Of a DNA stretch of 64,000 bases, positions 1-8,845 are shown piece by piece; within the stretch, counting starts at the first letter, position 1; every line of letters begins with the position of its first letter. The DNA comes from an uncultured Clostridia bacterium (GTDB lineage Bacteria; Bacillota; Clostridia; Christensenellales; UBA1242): assembly GCA_934757865.1 (NCBI GenBank), contig CAKVLS010000002.1:1-64000 (forward strand). The letters are read 5' to 3'. Under the pieces are notes generated by a model that searched no databases, had not been told where the DNA came from, and saw only the letters and a program-made list of their open reading frames with translations. The position numbers and the translations under genes were made by a program.

Positions 1-227
1 ATGTCCCTGGTACAATTAACGGAGACGGAGAACCTATCGATGTATATGTATTGGGCGAGAAAACGCCTCTTAAAACATTTCGTGGCAAAGTTATCGCAAT
101 AATACATAGGCTTAATGATAATGATGATAAACTAATTGTGACAAGTGGCAATGATTATTCTGTAGACGATATACGAGCTTTTACAGATTTTCAAGAGAAA
201 TTTTTCGAGTCAATCATCATAAAATAA
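1..227 (+). CDS. Inorganic diphosphatase, C-terminal part
   Basis: The window opens inside this gene; about 74 residues remain, read in the frame that starts at base 3. The surviving part runs from a PGT-x-NGDGEPIDVYVLG segment through a KVIAIIHRLNDNDDKL segment to a C-terminal helix. This pattern (acidic Asp-Gly-Glu-x-x-Asp, then Ile-His-Arg-x-x-Asp) is what I know from the small soluble inorganic pyrophosphatase-like proteins of Clostridia, which hydrolyse pyrophosphate to phosphate in the cytoplasm. The N-terminus is off the window, so start and regulation cannot be judged. No convincing terminator follows. The family assignment is from remembered similarity and moderately sure. Confidence 0.7.
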   Translation, partial: VPGTINGDGEPIDVYVLGEKTPLKTFRGKVIAIIHRLNDNDDKLIVTSGNDYSVDDIRAFTDFQEKFFESIIIK

Positions 228-655
228 TATCAAAATCTGTCTGAGAGCGTCTAGTAAATGTTATGATGAGTAGTTCACAAAAGATTACTAATTTGCCAAT
301 CAATTTGTGTCCAACTTAATTACTATGCTATGAGCTTGTTAACTGATAAAAAAATAAGGTGGAAGACTCATCACATAATATAAGATTTAATAAGATTATA
401 GATATCAATTATATAAACAATAAATTAGTAACTAGAATAATAACAAATGATATGTCATCGTTCATAGGCACAAATCAATCAAATTATTTATTATATAGGT
501 TTTTTATTGAAAAATCAGCTGTTTTTTGGTTAAAATACCCCTATTTATTCGTAAAAGCTGTGTTTTGCGAATAGTTTTTATATATTAAATTTACACCACT
601 TTAACAATTTTGAGGTAACTTACCACTAACTTTTGTTATAAATGGTGTATATTTT
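228..655. other. Gene-poor AT-rich stretch
   Basis: About 430 bases between the pyrophosphatase stop and the stop of the convergent YgjP-type gene. One 71-codon open frame (359-574, GTG start) has no convincing ribosome binding site and a composition rich in Asn and Ile that looks like translated AT-rich noncoding DNA. No clear terminator hairpin, promoter or RNA gene is visible. Confidence 0.5.
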
Positions 656-1324
656 TTAATATAATTTTAGCAGATAACCATACTCTTTTAGTTCCAATCG
701 ATATTTTCTATATTCTGGCATAAGAGCGATTAGCCTATTATAAAATTCTCTTGAGTGATTCATCTCTTTGGTATGGACAAGCTCGTGCAATATCACGGCG
801 TCTATTAGTTTGTGAGGTAACATTACTAGTTTGTAGTTGAGTTTTATGTTGCGATAATTGTCACAACTACCCCATTTAGCCCTAAAATCGCCAATTTTTA
901 TACCATTATACATAAGTTTAGAATATTTTGATAACTCAATGACTCTCTTTTGGAGCATCTCTTCGGCTAACATTTTTAGCCATTTCTTTAGAGCGGGTAC
1001 GAGCTTTTCTCCCCTATATTTTTCTGGTACAACCAAGGAGTCATTTAGGGTGCCTATTTTTTTTGTATTGTAGTACTCTATTTTATACTCTTTACCACAT
1101 ATTAGTACTGATTTGTAGTCAAAAATATCTCTGCTATTTGTCTTTTTTTCTTTGGCTTTAGCAGATTTTTTTAGAGCCCACTCTTCTTTATTTCCTACAT
1201 ATCTTTCGATTTCGCTATTAGTTATGTGCTTTGGCGCATAGATATTGATATCGCCATTTTCGGATATTATTATCTTAATCGTACGCCGATTTTGTCTTAT
1301 TATATTTGCTCTTTCTGTTATCAT
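656..1324 (-). CDS. YgjP-like zinc metallopeptidase (DUF45/M48-like)
   Basis: A 222-residue cytoplasmic protein. The C-terminal half has the zinc-protease signature HELVHTKEMNHSREFY (HExxH plus a downstream His), preceded by an RAKWGSC segment typical of the YgjP/DUF45 family. Members are small metal-dependent hydrolases, often found next to restriction genes or alone; their substrate is unknown. The start is supported by GGAGT a few bases upstream. The gene is divergent from the PadR-type regulator at 1457. The upstream region contains two copies of the TTGCATAGTA repeat, one where a -35 element for this gene would lie. Confidence 0.8.
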   Translation of the reverse strand: MITERANIIRQNRRTIKIIISENGDINIYAPKHITNSEIERYVGNKEEWALKKSAKAKEKKTNSRDIFDYKSVLICGKEYKIEYYNTKKIGTLNDSLVVPEKYRGEKLVPALKKWLKMLAEEMLQKRVIELSKYSKLMYNGIKIGDFRAKWGSCDNYRNIKLNYKLVMLPHKLIDAVILHELVHTKEMNHSREFYNRLIALMPEYRKYRLELKEYGYLLKLY

Positions 1325-1340
1325 TTTTACTCCAAAAAGT

Positions 1341-1351
1341 TTGCATAGTAC
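1341..1351 (+). repeat. TTGCATAGTAC repeat, copy 1
   Basis: An exact copy of an 11-base intergenic motif that recurs, always on this strand, at 1386, 10605, 10677, 27483, 37330 and 37342. It lies in the divergent promoter region of the YgjP-like and PadR-type genes. Confidence 0.6.
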
Positions 1352-1353
1352 CT

Positions 1354-1419
1354 ATACGCATATATTATATAAAATTGTGGCTAGTTTGCATAGTAATTTG
1401 TTGACTTTTATATGCGTAT
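1354..1419. promoter_or_regulatory. Inverted repeat in the PadR-gene promoter region
   Basis: Perfect 11-base inverted repeat: ATACGCATATA at 1354-1364 and TATATGCGTAT at 1409-1419, 44 bases apart. The right arm lies inside the spacer between the -35 and -10 elements of the promoter at 1401-1429. A repressor dimer or tetramer bound here would block this promoter. PadR-family proteins commonly repress their own operon from such sites; that the neighbouring PadR protein binds here is inference. Confidence 0.5.
1386..1396 (+). repeat. TTGCATAGTA repeat, copy 2
   Basis: Matches copy 1 in ten of eleven bases (ends in A instead of C). It ends five bases before the -35 element of the PadR-gene promoter. 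Confidence 0.55.
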
Positions 1420-1429
1420 TTTGTAAAAT
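1401..1429 (+). promoter_or_regulatory. Sigma-A promoter of the PadR-ABC operon
   Basis: TTGACT (1401-1406), 17-base spacer, TAAAAT (1424-1429). Transcription would start about 1436, giving a short leader with AGAGGA before the ATG at 1457. Confidence 0.6.
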
Positions 1430-1456
1430 AATTGTAAGAATAAGAGGATTTTTTGG

Positions 1457-3646
1457 ATGGCTATTGATATTTCAAACAAAGCATTGAGAGGTAGTATTTC
1501 TCAAATATTACTTAATGCCCTAATTAGTGGCGATAAATATGGCTACGAAATCTGCAAAGATATTGAGCAAAAATCTAATGGCAAACTACTTTTGAAGCAA
1601 CCTAGTTTGTATAGTAGTTTGCGCCGTATGGAAAATCAAGGTTTGATAACTTCGTACTGGGAAGAAAGTGACCTTGGCGGAAGAAGACACTATTATAGCA
1701 TTACGCCAAAAGGTCGTGCTCATTATGAGAAAAAGCAAGTTAACTGGAACGAGTTCGGCGATCTAATCAATGCTCTACCAACAACTGATGCAAAAGATGA
1801 TGCTAGTCTTGTTGAAAATCTAGATGAAAAATCTAAAGAGTCAAATAATGAGACTTTGCATAGTACTGAGGGTGGCAAAGAGTCTTACGAAGAAATATCT
1901 ATGTTTGATAAAAATCCAAATAAACTAGATATAGAAGTTGTTAAACAAGAAGATTTATTTAGCCTTGGGACTAAGAAGATAATGGCTAGCGATGAGCCTA
2001 GCGAAAATGGCGAGACATTTATTCAATTTGATATGTTTGACCAAAAGCCAAACTTCATAAAAACAACAACTGACAGCACAAATGATGTCTTCTCTACCTT
2101 TAAGTCAAAGTATCAAGAAGTAGCTAATAACACAATCGAAGGCGAAGTTGAGCAAACTAGTGAAGCTCAAACTGATAATGCGCCTGACACCGATAGCGAT
2201 GTTGAGCTTGCACAAGAAAAGTTAGATGATGCTGTTATATTGGATGCAGAAGAGACTTTGATTAGTGGAAATACTACTCCAGAACTAAATGGTATTGATG
2301 ACGAAAAGACTCCTCTTCAAGAAAAAGAACAATCAAATGATGAGTATCCAGATGGATATAAGCATGGTTATGACGCAGTATTTTTGTCACCAGACGAGAC
2401 TATTGATAATAGCCCTATAAAATTAAGAGCTGAGATAAAACCTCAAGATAAGCCTTTTGAGGCATCTCAATCTGGCGTTATCAAAGACAGCTCTAAGAAA
2501 TACGAAAAAGTTACTAGAAACTTTGAGACAAACTCATTTATTGATAAGCAATCTAGTGAAAAATATACTCCAAAAAACAATAAGTTTGCTTATACAAAAG
2601 ATAGCGACAACATATACGGTGGAGATTTTAGAGAGATAGAATCAAACAGTCTAAAAGGTTCTCTTGATGATTTTCTAAATGACGACAGTGACAGTAATAA
2701 ATTGGACAGCGTTATCAAAGCTCCAGAGAGTTTTGATGAACTTCTTGACGAAGAGCCTCCAATGCCTGCCGAAGAAGAAAAAATCGAAGCAATTATTCCT
2801 AAGCCAAAAGCTTTTAGTGAGTATGACGAAGTTTTGAAAGATGACGAAAGAATTGAGTTCCCAAGGAGTCCAGAAAACAAACCATACGAAAAACCAGACG
2901 AATACAACCCTACAAAATATGTAGAGCCAAATGAAAATGGTATGTTTATAAAAGAGCTTGATAGGGAGAGCCCTAATTACAAAGACAAGTTGTCAAATCT
3001 CTACTCTGACACAAGCAAAGTTAATCCATACAATAAGCCACTTGAAGAAGAAAAAGTTTCACTTGATAGCGAGGAGATTTTTGAATCGCCAGCTAAACCT
3101 CGTGAAAATGTATACGAAAATAACCTAAATACTTTGCAAGAAGATTTTGGTAAAGATGGCATTAAACTAAAACTATATAACAAAACCAAGTACACAACAA
3201 AAAAGCAAAAGAACTATGTTTCTTTGAATAAGCTTACACTTGTACAAGGGTGGATAGTATGGCTATTTATGGTGGCCGAGATTGTAGTTACAGGTCTTAT
3301 ACTTAATGCTAACCAACTTCTTCCAGTACAACAACTAACTATTTATTACTGGGCATTTGGATTATCATTTATCTACCCTATCTACTATACAATTATGTAT
3401 TTTGTAGACCCGTACAAAAAGATAGAATCTAGTTTCAAATTAAGCATTAGTTTGTTTAACAAATTCTTAGCATTGCTTATCAATGTTGTATTTATATTTG
3501 CTATCAATTTGTTCTTTGGTATGTCTTCACTTAACCAACTAGCTTACCTAAGCTACTGGCTACTACCTACCGTACTTACAACTAACTATTTAATTTCGAC
3601 ACTAATATACTTTTTGTTACTAAAAGGTAAAAAATTTTCTGTTTGA
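1457..3646 (+). CDS. PadR-type winged-helix protein with acidic linker and C-terminal membrane domain
   Basis: A 729-residue protein of unusual build. Residues 1-100 form a PadR winged helix: a hydrophobic N-terminal helix, GYEI, then LLKQPSLYSSLRRMENQGLI and a wing with GGRRHYYSIT. Residues about 100-590 are highly charged, rich in Asp, Glu, Ser and Asn, with no cysteine-rich or globular pattern, and look disordered. Residues about 597-725 hold four hydrophobic segments (near 597-617, 627-650, 668-690, 700-722), and the protein ends in KGKKFSV. PadR proteins are normally soluble repressors of 100-200 residues, often of drug exporters; this one appears tethered to the membrane. It is followed after 57 bases by an ABC exporter pair, so it probably senses or controls that exporter. 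A fusion artefact is unlikely since the frame is open throughout. Confidence 0.75.
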   Translation: MAIDISNKALRGSISQILLNALISGDKYGYEICKDIEQKSNGKLLLKQPSLYSSLRRMENQGLITSYWEESDLGGRRHYYSITPKGRAHYEKKQVNWNEFGDLINALPTTDAKDDASLVENLDEKSKESNNETLHSTEGGKESYEEISMFDKNPNKLDIEVVKQEDLFSLGTKKIMASDEPSENGETFIQFDMFDQKPNFIKTTTDSTNDVFSTFKSKYQEVANNTIEGEVEQTSEAQTDNAPDTDSDVELAQEKLDDAVILDAEETLISGNTTPELNGIDDEKTPLQEKEQSNDEYPDGYKHGYDAVFLSPDETIDNSPIKLRAEIKPQDKPFEASQSGVIKDSSKKYEKVTRNFETNSFIDKQSSEKYTPKNNKFAYTKDSDNIYGGDFREIESNSLKGSLDDFLNDDSDSNKLDSVIKAPESFDELLDEEPPMPAEEEKIEAIIPKPKAFSEYDEVLKDDERIEFPRSPENKPYEKPDEYNPTKYVEPNENGMFIKELDRESPNYKDKLSNLYSDTSKVNPYNKPLEEEKVSLDSEEIFESPAKPRENVYENNLNTLQEDFGKDGIKLKLYNKTKYTTKKQKNYVSLNKLTLVQGWIVWLFMVAEIVVTGLILNANQLLPVQQLTIYYWAFGLSFIYPIYYTIMYFVDPYKKIESSFKLSISLFNKFLALLINVVFIFAINLFFGMSSLNQLAYLSYWLLPTVLTTNYLISTLIYFLLLKGKKFSV
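1856..1866 (+). repeat. TTGCATAGTAC match inside the PadR-type gene
   Basis: An exact match to the intergenic repeat that falls inside coding sequence (the LHST codons of the linker). It may be chance or an intragenic operator. Confidence 0.35.
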
Positions 3647-3703
3647 TAAGATAAAAGCTTATGATAAAATAATTTTTGACAGAACACTTAGGAGAATAAA
3701 ACT

Positions 3704-4645
3704 TTGAGTGAGAGCGTTTTACAGGTAAAAAGCCTAACAAAAAAATACAAAAATAGGTACGCCGTTGACAATATCTCTTTTGAGATATTTGAGGGCGAGA
3801 TTTTTGGTTTCTTAGGTCCAAATGGTGCAGGCAAAACTACAACTATCAAGATGATAGCAGGACTTGCTGAGCCAACAGATGGTGATATAGTTATATGCGG
3901 TTATCCGCTAAAAACTAAATTCGAAAAAGCACTTCGCAATATTGGCGGCGTTATCGAAAATCCTATTCTTTATAAAGATATGTCAGGACTTGAAAACCTA
4001 AAATATTTTGCAAGCCTATATCCAAAAATACCTAAAGAAAGAGTTATGGAAGTTGCTAGACTTGTTGGACTTGAAGATAGGATCAAAGACAAAGTCAAAA
4101 CCTACTCTCTTGGTATGAAACAAAGACTTGGCATAGCTCAGGCTCTACTTCATAATCCTAAACTTTTGATACTGGACGAGCCAACCAATGGCCTTGATCC
4201 AAATGGCGTCCTTGAGATGCGAAATTTCTTAAAGAGATTAGCTCACAAAAATGGCGTTTCTATTCTTATTTCTAGTCATATTTTGGCAGAGATGGAGCTG
4301 ATGTGTGACACAATTGGAATAATGAATAATGGAAAAATAATTGAAGTAAAGACAGTCGACCAAATCAAAAATGGTGAAAAGACTGAACAAAAAATTGAAA
4401 TTGCTGTAAACTTTCCTAATTTTGCAGGCAAACTTTTGATGAATAAATACAATTTGGAACATATCGAAATTGTAAAAAACAAAGTTACTGTTGCATTATC
4501 TAGCGATAAAATACCTGCTATAATACAATTATTAGTTGTTAATGGCGTAGACATCTACTCTATTGGAACTATCTCAAAAACTCTAGAAGAGGCATTTCTT
4601 GAAACTGTTAACCTAAAATCTTTGCCTTATTCTACTATACATTAG
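3704..4645 (+). CDS. ABC transporter ATP-binding protein (BcrA/CcmA type)
   Basis: A 313-residue cytoplasmic ATPase that would energise the ABC-2 permease encoded next. Walker A is GPNGAGKTT (residues 38-46), the signature helix is YSLGMKQRLGIA (about 133) and Walker B is LLILDEPTNGLDP (about 152). The C-terminal 100 residues form the extension common in exporter ATPases of the BcrA/NatA group. The start is TTG with AGGAG nine bases upstream; the first codons read MSESVLQVK, as expected for this family. It is 57 bases after the PadR-type gene and 11 bases before the permease. Likely substrates are peptides, antibiotics or lipids; the sequence does not say which. Confidence 0.9.
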   Translation: MSESVLQVKSLTKKYKNRYAVDNISFEIFEGEIFGFLGPNGAGKTTTIKMIAGLAEPTDGDIVICGYPLKTKFEKALRNIGGVIENPILYKDMSGLENLKYFASLYPKIPKERVMEVARLVGLEDRIKDKVKTYSLGMKQRLGIAQALLHNPKLLILDEPTNGLDPNGVLEMRNFLKRLAHKNGVSILISSHILAEMELMCDTIGIMNNGKIIEVKTVDQIKNGEKTEQKIEIAVNFPNFAGKLLMNKYNLEHIEIVKNKVTVALSSDKIPAIIQLLVVNGVDIYSIGTISKTLEEAFLETVNLKSLPYSTIH

Positions 4646-4656
4646 GAGAAAATTTT

Positions 4657-6417
4657 ATGGGAATTTTTAGACTATTTAGGGGCGAACTAAAAAAGATAGT
4701 TTTCGGTCCCGGAATATTCATAATGTCAGGACTTTTGATACTTATACTTGCTATAGCCCCTAAGTTCTTCACACCTACAACTAAGCAAGATACCTCTACT
4801 ATCGTTATCTCAGGCGAGACCGTAGGCGAAAGATATACTGACTTTGAAGAAAATCATTTGACTAATATGTCGGGTGCTTATAAATACAAAAATATTGAAA
4901 CTAGTGCCGCAAACATAAATGAGCTTGTTAATTTATCAAAGAGCCCACTTGAAGACCTAAAAGATAAATTTATGACTTTGGAAGCAGCAAGACAAGCTTT
5001 TTCGGGAACAATCACACCTCCTACTGCGAACGATACTGATATTCCAACTGCTCAGGCTCAACTTAATACTTTTTTAGAAAATCTAAATAAATTTAAGACT
5101 GCATACCTTGGCTACATTGGTAAAGAAATACCTCAAATACTTATTACTAAATCTAATGACACCGAGATACTATTTGCTCTTAATAATTGCATAGCAAAAG
5201 TTGAGCAATATGTAGACAAAGACACAATAGCAAAATTTAGAGAGTTAGATGACCTACTTGAAACAAACAACTACACATCTATAATAAAAGATGTTGTGAA
5301 CAAAAATATTAAAGATTTGCCTTATGACAAAGCAGCTCTAGAAACTCTATATAATGACTATTATACAGCTCCTAGTACTACCCTAACCTCAATATACAAC
5401 GAGGCAAAAGCATACGCTCTAAGTAATGGCGCAAGTACTAGTGCTGAAGATATCAATAAGATAAATACATATATATATAAATATCTTGGACAAGCTAACA
5501 ATGTAGAAAAAATACTTAAATATGGACTACTAAATAATGTATCAAATAAGCTAAGCGATGCAGAGCTATCTAGCTATAAGGCAGAAGTGTTTGAAGGCTT
5601 TAACTCATACGAAGTAAGAGAAAATCTTGCTAAGTATAAATTCTTGTACAAGAACGGAAAAGCTGATAGCAATTATGCTAACATCTTTGCCTTCAATAAT
5701 TCTTCTAACACAAAAACTAACGCATATGACTATATGTATTTTGTTATGGAGATAATGAGCTTTTTGATTATCGCATATTCTGTTATTTTGGCAGCTAATA
5801 TGATAGCCGGAGAACAAAGTTCTGGCACAATGAAAATGCTAGCCATTAGACCATACAAAAGATATAAGATAATGTTTTCTAAGATACTAGCAACTATGTT
5901 CTTTGCATTTATTTTCATGATAGTAACTACTATCGTTTCACTAATTACTGGTGTTATAATCTACGACCTAAATTCATTACCTATTCTTGCAGTATTCAAT
6001 GCAAAATATGTATTTAGCATTTCTGCTCCACTACTATACCTTATTTACTTTGCTTGCGTATTTATCAAAGTTTGGATATTTGTTATGATAGCATTTACTA
6101 TCTCTACAATATTTAGAAACGGAATACTATCTACAATAGTTTCTATTATGCTATACTTTGTAACTATGGTTTTGACATTTGTTGCATCTGGTGCAAACTG
6201 GATTAAATATATTGTAACAGCAAACTTTGACCTATTTAAGTACTTTGGAGGCTCGTTCATCGTCAAAGGCACAACAGGTCAAGCACTAACTAACCTATTC
6301 ATTTCTCCAGTATTTACCGATACTAGCGTCCTATATAGCGGCATACTAGTTGGTGCATTATTTATCGTGTTACATGTTTTGACTTATGCTTTCTTTACTA
6401 AGAGAGATATAACATAA
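4657..6417 (+). CDS. ABC-2 type permease with large extracytoplasmic domain
   Basis: A 586-residue membrane protein. One hydrophobic segment lies near residues 18-38, followed by about 320 mostly polar residues that should sit outside the membrane, then five or six hydrophobic segments from about residue 360 to the C-terminus. The motif IAGEQSSGTMKMLAIRPYKR after the second helix is the cytoplasmic coupling loop of ABC-2 exporters (GEKxxGTxxxLLxxPxxR type). It pairs with the ATPase 11 bases upstream. The large loop between helices 1 and 2 is typical of the YhgE/bacitracin-export style of ABC-2 permease and may bind substrate or peptide ligands. The operon ends in a strong bidirectional terminator. 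Confidence 0.85.
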   Translation: MGIFRLFRGELKKIVFGPGIFIMSGLLILILAIAPKFFTPTTKQDTSTIVISGETVGERYTDFEENHLTNMSGAYKYKNIETSAANINELVNLSKSPLEDLKDKFMTLEAARQAFSGTITPPTANDTDIPTAQAQLNTFLENLNKFKTAYLGYIGKEIPQILITKSNDTEILFALNNCIAKVEQYVDKDTIAKFRELDDLLETNNYTSIIKDVVNKNIKDLPYDKAALETLYNDYYTAPSTTLTSIYNEAKAYALSNGASTSAEDINKINTYIYKYLGQANNVEKILKYGLLNNVSNKLSDAELSSYKAEVFEGFNSYEVRENLAKYKFLYKNGKADSNYANIFAFNNSSNTKTNAYDYMYFVMEIMSFLIIAYSVILAANMIAGEQSSGTMKMLAIRPYKRYKIMFSKILATMFFAFIFMIVTTIVSLITGVIIYDLNSLPILAVFNAKYVFSISAPLLYLIYFACVFIKVWIFVMIAFTISTIFRNGILSTIVSIMLYFVTMVLTFVASGANWIKYIVTANFDLFKYFGGSFIVKGTTGQALTNLFISPVFTDTSVLYSGILVGALFIVLHVLTYAFFTKRDIT

Positions 6418-6527
6418 TACATTGTTAAAGAAGATTTGTATTACTAAAAACGATTTAATTTAGGTCTAACTTATCCTAAAATAAATGTTTAATAATGTAA
6501 TTAAAGTCGCTAAAATTTTAATTAACA

Positions 6528-6567
6528 AAAAAAAAGACTTTGCAGATTTTGCAAAGTCTTTTTTTAT
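6528..6567. terminator. Bidirectional terminator
   Basis: Perfect stem of AAAGACTTTGCA and TGCAAAGTCTTT with an A-run before and a T-run after, so it works in both directions, between the converging ABC permease and nucleotidyltransferase-like genes. Confidence 0.9.
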
Positions 6568-6570
6568 TTT

Positions 6571-7464
6571 TTACTCATCAAGTTTAGCCAAGTAGTTTAG
6601 AAAAGTTTTGATTGTATTATAGTTTGCGTTGATAAGCGCACATTTATTGATAGGTTTGTCATCAAAAGATTTGAAAGAACTAAGAGGAGCATTAAGTAGG
6701 TACATCATACTCTTAGTGTATGCTTTATAAAAGTCCTTTTCGATAAGCAATTTGTTAGGGACATTGTAAGCCAAAGCCTCAACGAGGTATCTAGTTGTTT
6801 TATTAGCAGATATCCATTTTTTTGCAAGCATTGTCTTACGGTAGCTCTTCAAAACTCTCACAAAGTGTGAATAATTACCTTTTGTTATAAGGTCTTTTTC
6901 ATCAACATTCTCAGCATAAGCGTATATATTGACGGAGTCATTATCTTTTTTGATTGTATTCCAAAAATGCATAATCATATCTTCGTCATCTTCGCTATAG
7001 CTAGCAAATCTTATAAGTAAATTAAAACCAACTTCTTGCTTGCACAAAATTTTGATTCCTAACCCATATAAGATTAAAGTTGTTTGCTCAGAAAATTGCT
7101 TTTGAAAAGCTTTGTACAAAAGTTTTATGATATCTTCTGAGGTGTTTTTTGTATTGACAGAATTTTTTGTTTTCTTTGAGGCGTCTCTATATTCTTTTTC
7201 GTAAGATTTATTAGAAAGTGTAAGTTGTGGATTAGAGCATGCGATTACTATCTCAAGCTCTCCGCCAGACTCGTCAATAAATGTTCCGTTAGTGTATTCC
7301 CCCATAGGGAAAACTCTAATGTTATTCTCATTGATTATCTCGCATTGACTAGCAACATCTTCTAAAGCTTCACACACAACAGGCACTGCTATGTCTGTAT
7401 AAAATTCTTGAACTTTTTCATCAGACAAAGGTTTTGCTAATTGCTCTATTATAGCCTTATCCAT
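6571..7464 (-). CDS. Nucleotidyltransferase-fold protein (CD-NTase/OAS-like), active site degenerate
   Basis: A 297-residue protein. I place the start at the ATG preceded by AAGGAGG at a six-base spacing rather than the TTG six codons further upstream. Residues 55-61 (GEYTNGT) occupy the place of the GSxxxGT motif of polymerase-beta type nucleotidyltransferases, and the following strand has GELEIVI (68-74) where active enzymes have D-x-D or D-x-E. Near residues 197-236 the segments FVRVLKSYRKTM and LVEALAYNVPNKLL resemble the C-terminal helical core of CD-NTase and OAS proteins. The first metal-binding Asp is replaced by Glu and the Ser of GS by Glu, so catalysis is doubtful. It starts 20 bases after serS and is probably co-transcribed with it. 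No CBASS effector is adjacent. Family assignment is inference from motifs. Confidence 0.5.
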   Translation of the reverse strand: MDKAIIEQLAKPLSDEKVQEFYTDIAVPVVCEALEDVASQCEIINENNIRVFPMGEYTNGTFIDESGGELEIVIACSNPQLTLSNKSYEKEYRDASKKTKNSVNTKNTSEDIIKLLYKAFQKQFSEQTTLILYGLGIKILCKQEVGFNLLIRFASYSEDDEDMIMHFWNTIKKDNDSVNIYAYAENVDEKDLITKGNYSHFVRVLKSYRKTMLAKKWISANKTTRYLVEALAYNVPNKLLIEKDFYKAYTKSMMYLLNAPLSSFKSFDDKPINKCALINANYNTIKTFLNYLAKLDE

Positions 7465-7484
7465 TTTCGCCTCCTTGGACAAAA

Positions 7485-8774
7485 TTACTTTTTCTTAGGT
7501 TTGATTACCTCTAAGCCACCCATATAAGGTCTTAATACTTCTGGCACAGTGATTGAACCATCTTCATTGTAGTTATTCTCAAGGACAGCTATCAAGCCTC
7601 TAGGACTAGCTAAAACGGTATTATTAAGGGTGTAAACATATTTAGTACCCTCTTTGCCTTTTACTCTTATGCCTAGTCTTCTAGCTTGTGCATCGCCTAG
7701 TGTAGAACAAGAACCTACCTCAAAATATTTCTTTTGTCTTGGTGACCAAGCTTCAATATCGCAGCTCTTAACTTTTAGATCTGCAAGGTCTCCAGAACAG
7801 CATTCTAGTTGTCTTACAGGAACATTCATATTTCTAAATACTTCAACTGTGTAGTTCCACATCTTATTGTACCAGTCCATAGAATCTTCTGCTTTGCAGA
7901 TAACTATCATTTCTTGTTTTTCGAATTGGTGAACTCTGTATATGCCTCTCTCTTCAAGGCCGTGAGCTCCGCCCTCTTTTCTAAAACATGGAGAATAAGA
8001 TGTTAGTGTGATAGGAAGCTCGTCCTCTTTGATTATTTGGTCTTTGAATCTACCGATCATTGAGTGCTCACTAGTACCGATTAAGAAAAGATCCTCGCCC
8101 TCAATTTTGTACATCATAGCATTCATCTCAGCAAAACTCATAACGCCGTTAACGACATCACTTCTAATCATAAAAGGTGGTATTGCATAAGTGAAGCCTT
8201 TGTTTATCATATAATCTCTAGCGTAAGCTATCATAGCCTCATGTAGTCTAGCAGCATCGCCTAGTAGATAATAGAAACCATTGCCACTTGTTCTTCCTGC
8301 ACTTTCTTTATCAAGACCATTTATAGCCTCTAAGATATCTGCGTTATATGGCACTTCGTATGCAGGGACTTTAGGCTCGCCAAATCTTTGAACCTCTACA
8401 TTTTCGCTATCATCTTTACCGATAGGTACTGACTTGTCGATAATGTTAGGGATTGTCATCATGCATTTTTTGATCTCTACACTTAATTTCTCGCCTTCAG
8501 CTTCAAGCTCTGCAATCTTTTCGTTATTAGCAACAACTTGAGCTTTTATATTGTTTGCTTCGTCAATTTTTTTCTTTTTCATAAGTTTGCCGATTTCGCC
8601 GCTCAAAGTATTACGCATAGCACGAAGTTTATCCACCTCTTGCTTGATTGCTCTATTTTTTGTGTCAAGCTCTACAACTTGGTCAACAAGTGGAAGTTTG
8701 GCATCTTGGAATTTGTTTTTGATATTTTGTTTAACAAGCTCAGGGTTTGTTCTAATTAAATCTATATCTATCAT
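7485..8774 (-). CDS. serS: Serine--tRNA ligase
   Basis: A 429-residue class II aminoacyl-tRNA synthetase that charges tRNA-Ser. Residues 1-110 form the long antiparallel coiled coil (MIDIDLIRTNPELVKQ start, then Lys/Glu-rich helices). The catalytic domain has motif 2 FRKEGGAHGLEERGIYRVHQ and the C-terminal motif 3 region with NNTVLASPRGLIAVLEN, in which the usual Arg is kept. Length matches the family (about 425). The start is preceded by GAGGAG. No T-box or other leader is visible in the 107 bases upstream, which it shares with the divergent recombinase promoter. Confidence 0.97.
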   Translation of the reverse strand: MIDIDLIRTNPELVKQNIKNKFQDAKLPLVDQVVELDTKNRAIKQEVDKLRAMRNTLSGEIGKLMKKKKIDEANNIKAQVVANNEKIAELEAEGEKLSVEIKKCMMTIPNIIDKSVPIGKDDSENVEVQRFGEPKVPAYEVPYNADILEAINGLDKESAGRTSGNGFYYLLGDAARLHEAMIAYARDYMINKGFTYAIPPFMIRSDVVNGVMSFAEMNAMMYKIEGEDLFLIGTSEHSMIGRFKDQIIKEDELPITLTSYSPCFRKEGGAHGLEERGIYRVHQFEKQEMIVICKAEDSMDWYNKMWNYTVEVFRNMNVPVRQLECCSGDLADLKVKSCDIEAWSPRQKKYFEVGSCSTLGDAQARRLGIRVKGKEGTKYVYTLNNTVLASPRGLIAVLENNYNEDGSITVPEVLRPYMGGLEVIKPKKK

Positions 8775-8845
8775 CTTTTTCTCCTCTATAGCATTATTAG
8801 ATTATAGTGTAATTATAATATTTAGGGCAAAATAAGTCAACTTGT

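Noticed and set aside
359..574. A 71-codon open frame with GTG start
   Set aside because: No convincing ribosome binding site, composition of translated AT-rich noncoding DNA and no recognisable domain.
2457..3195. Several shorter open frames inside the PadR-type gene
   Set aside because: They overlap a long continuous frame with clear domains and have no binding sites of their own.
6571..8774. A CBASS defence operon built on the nucleotidyltransferase-like gene
   Set aside because: The catalytic residues are missing and the neighbours are serS and an ABC permease, with no effector or ubiquitin-like accessory gene.
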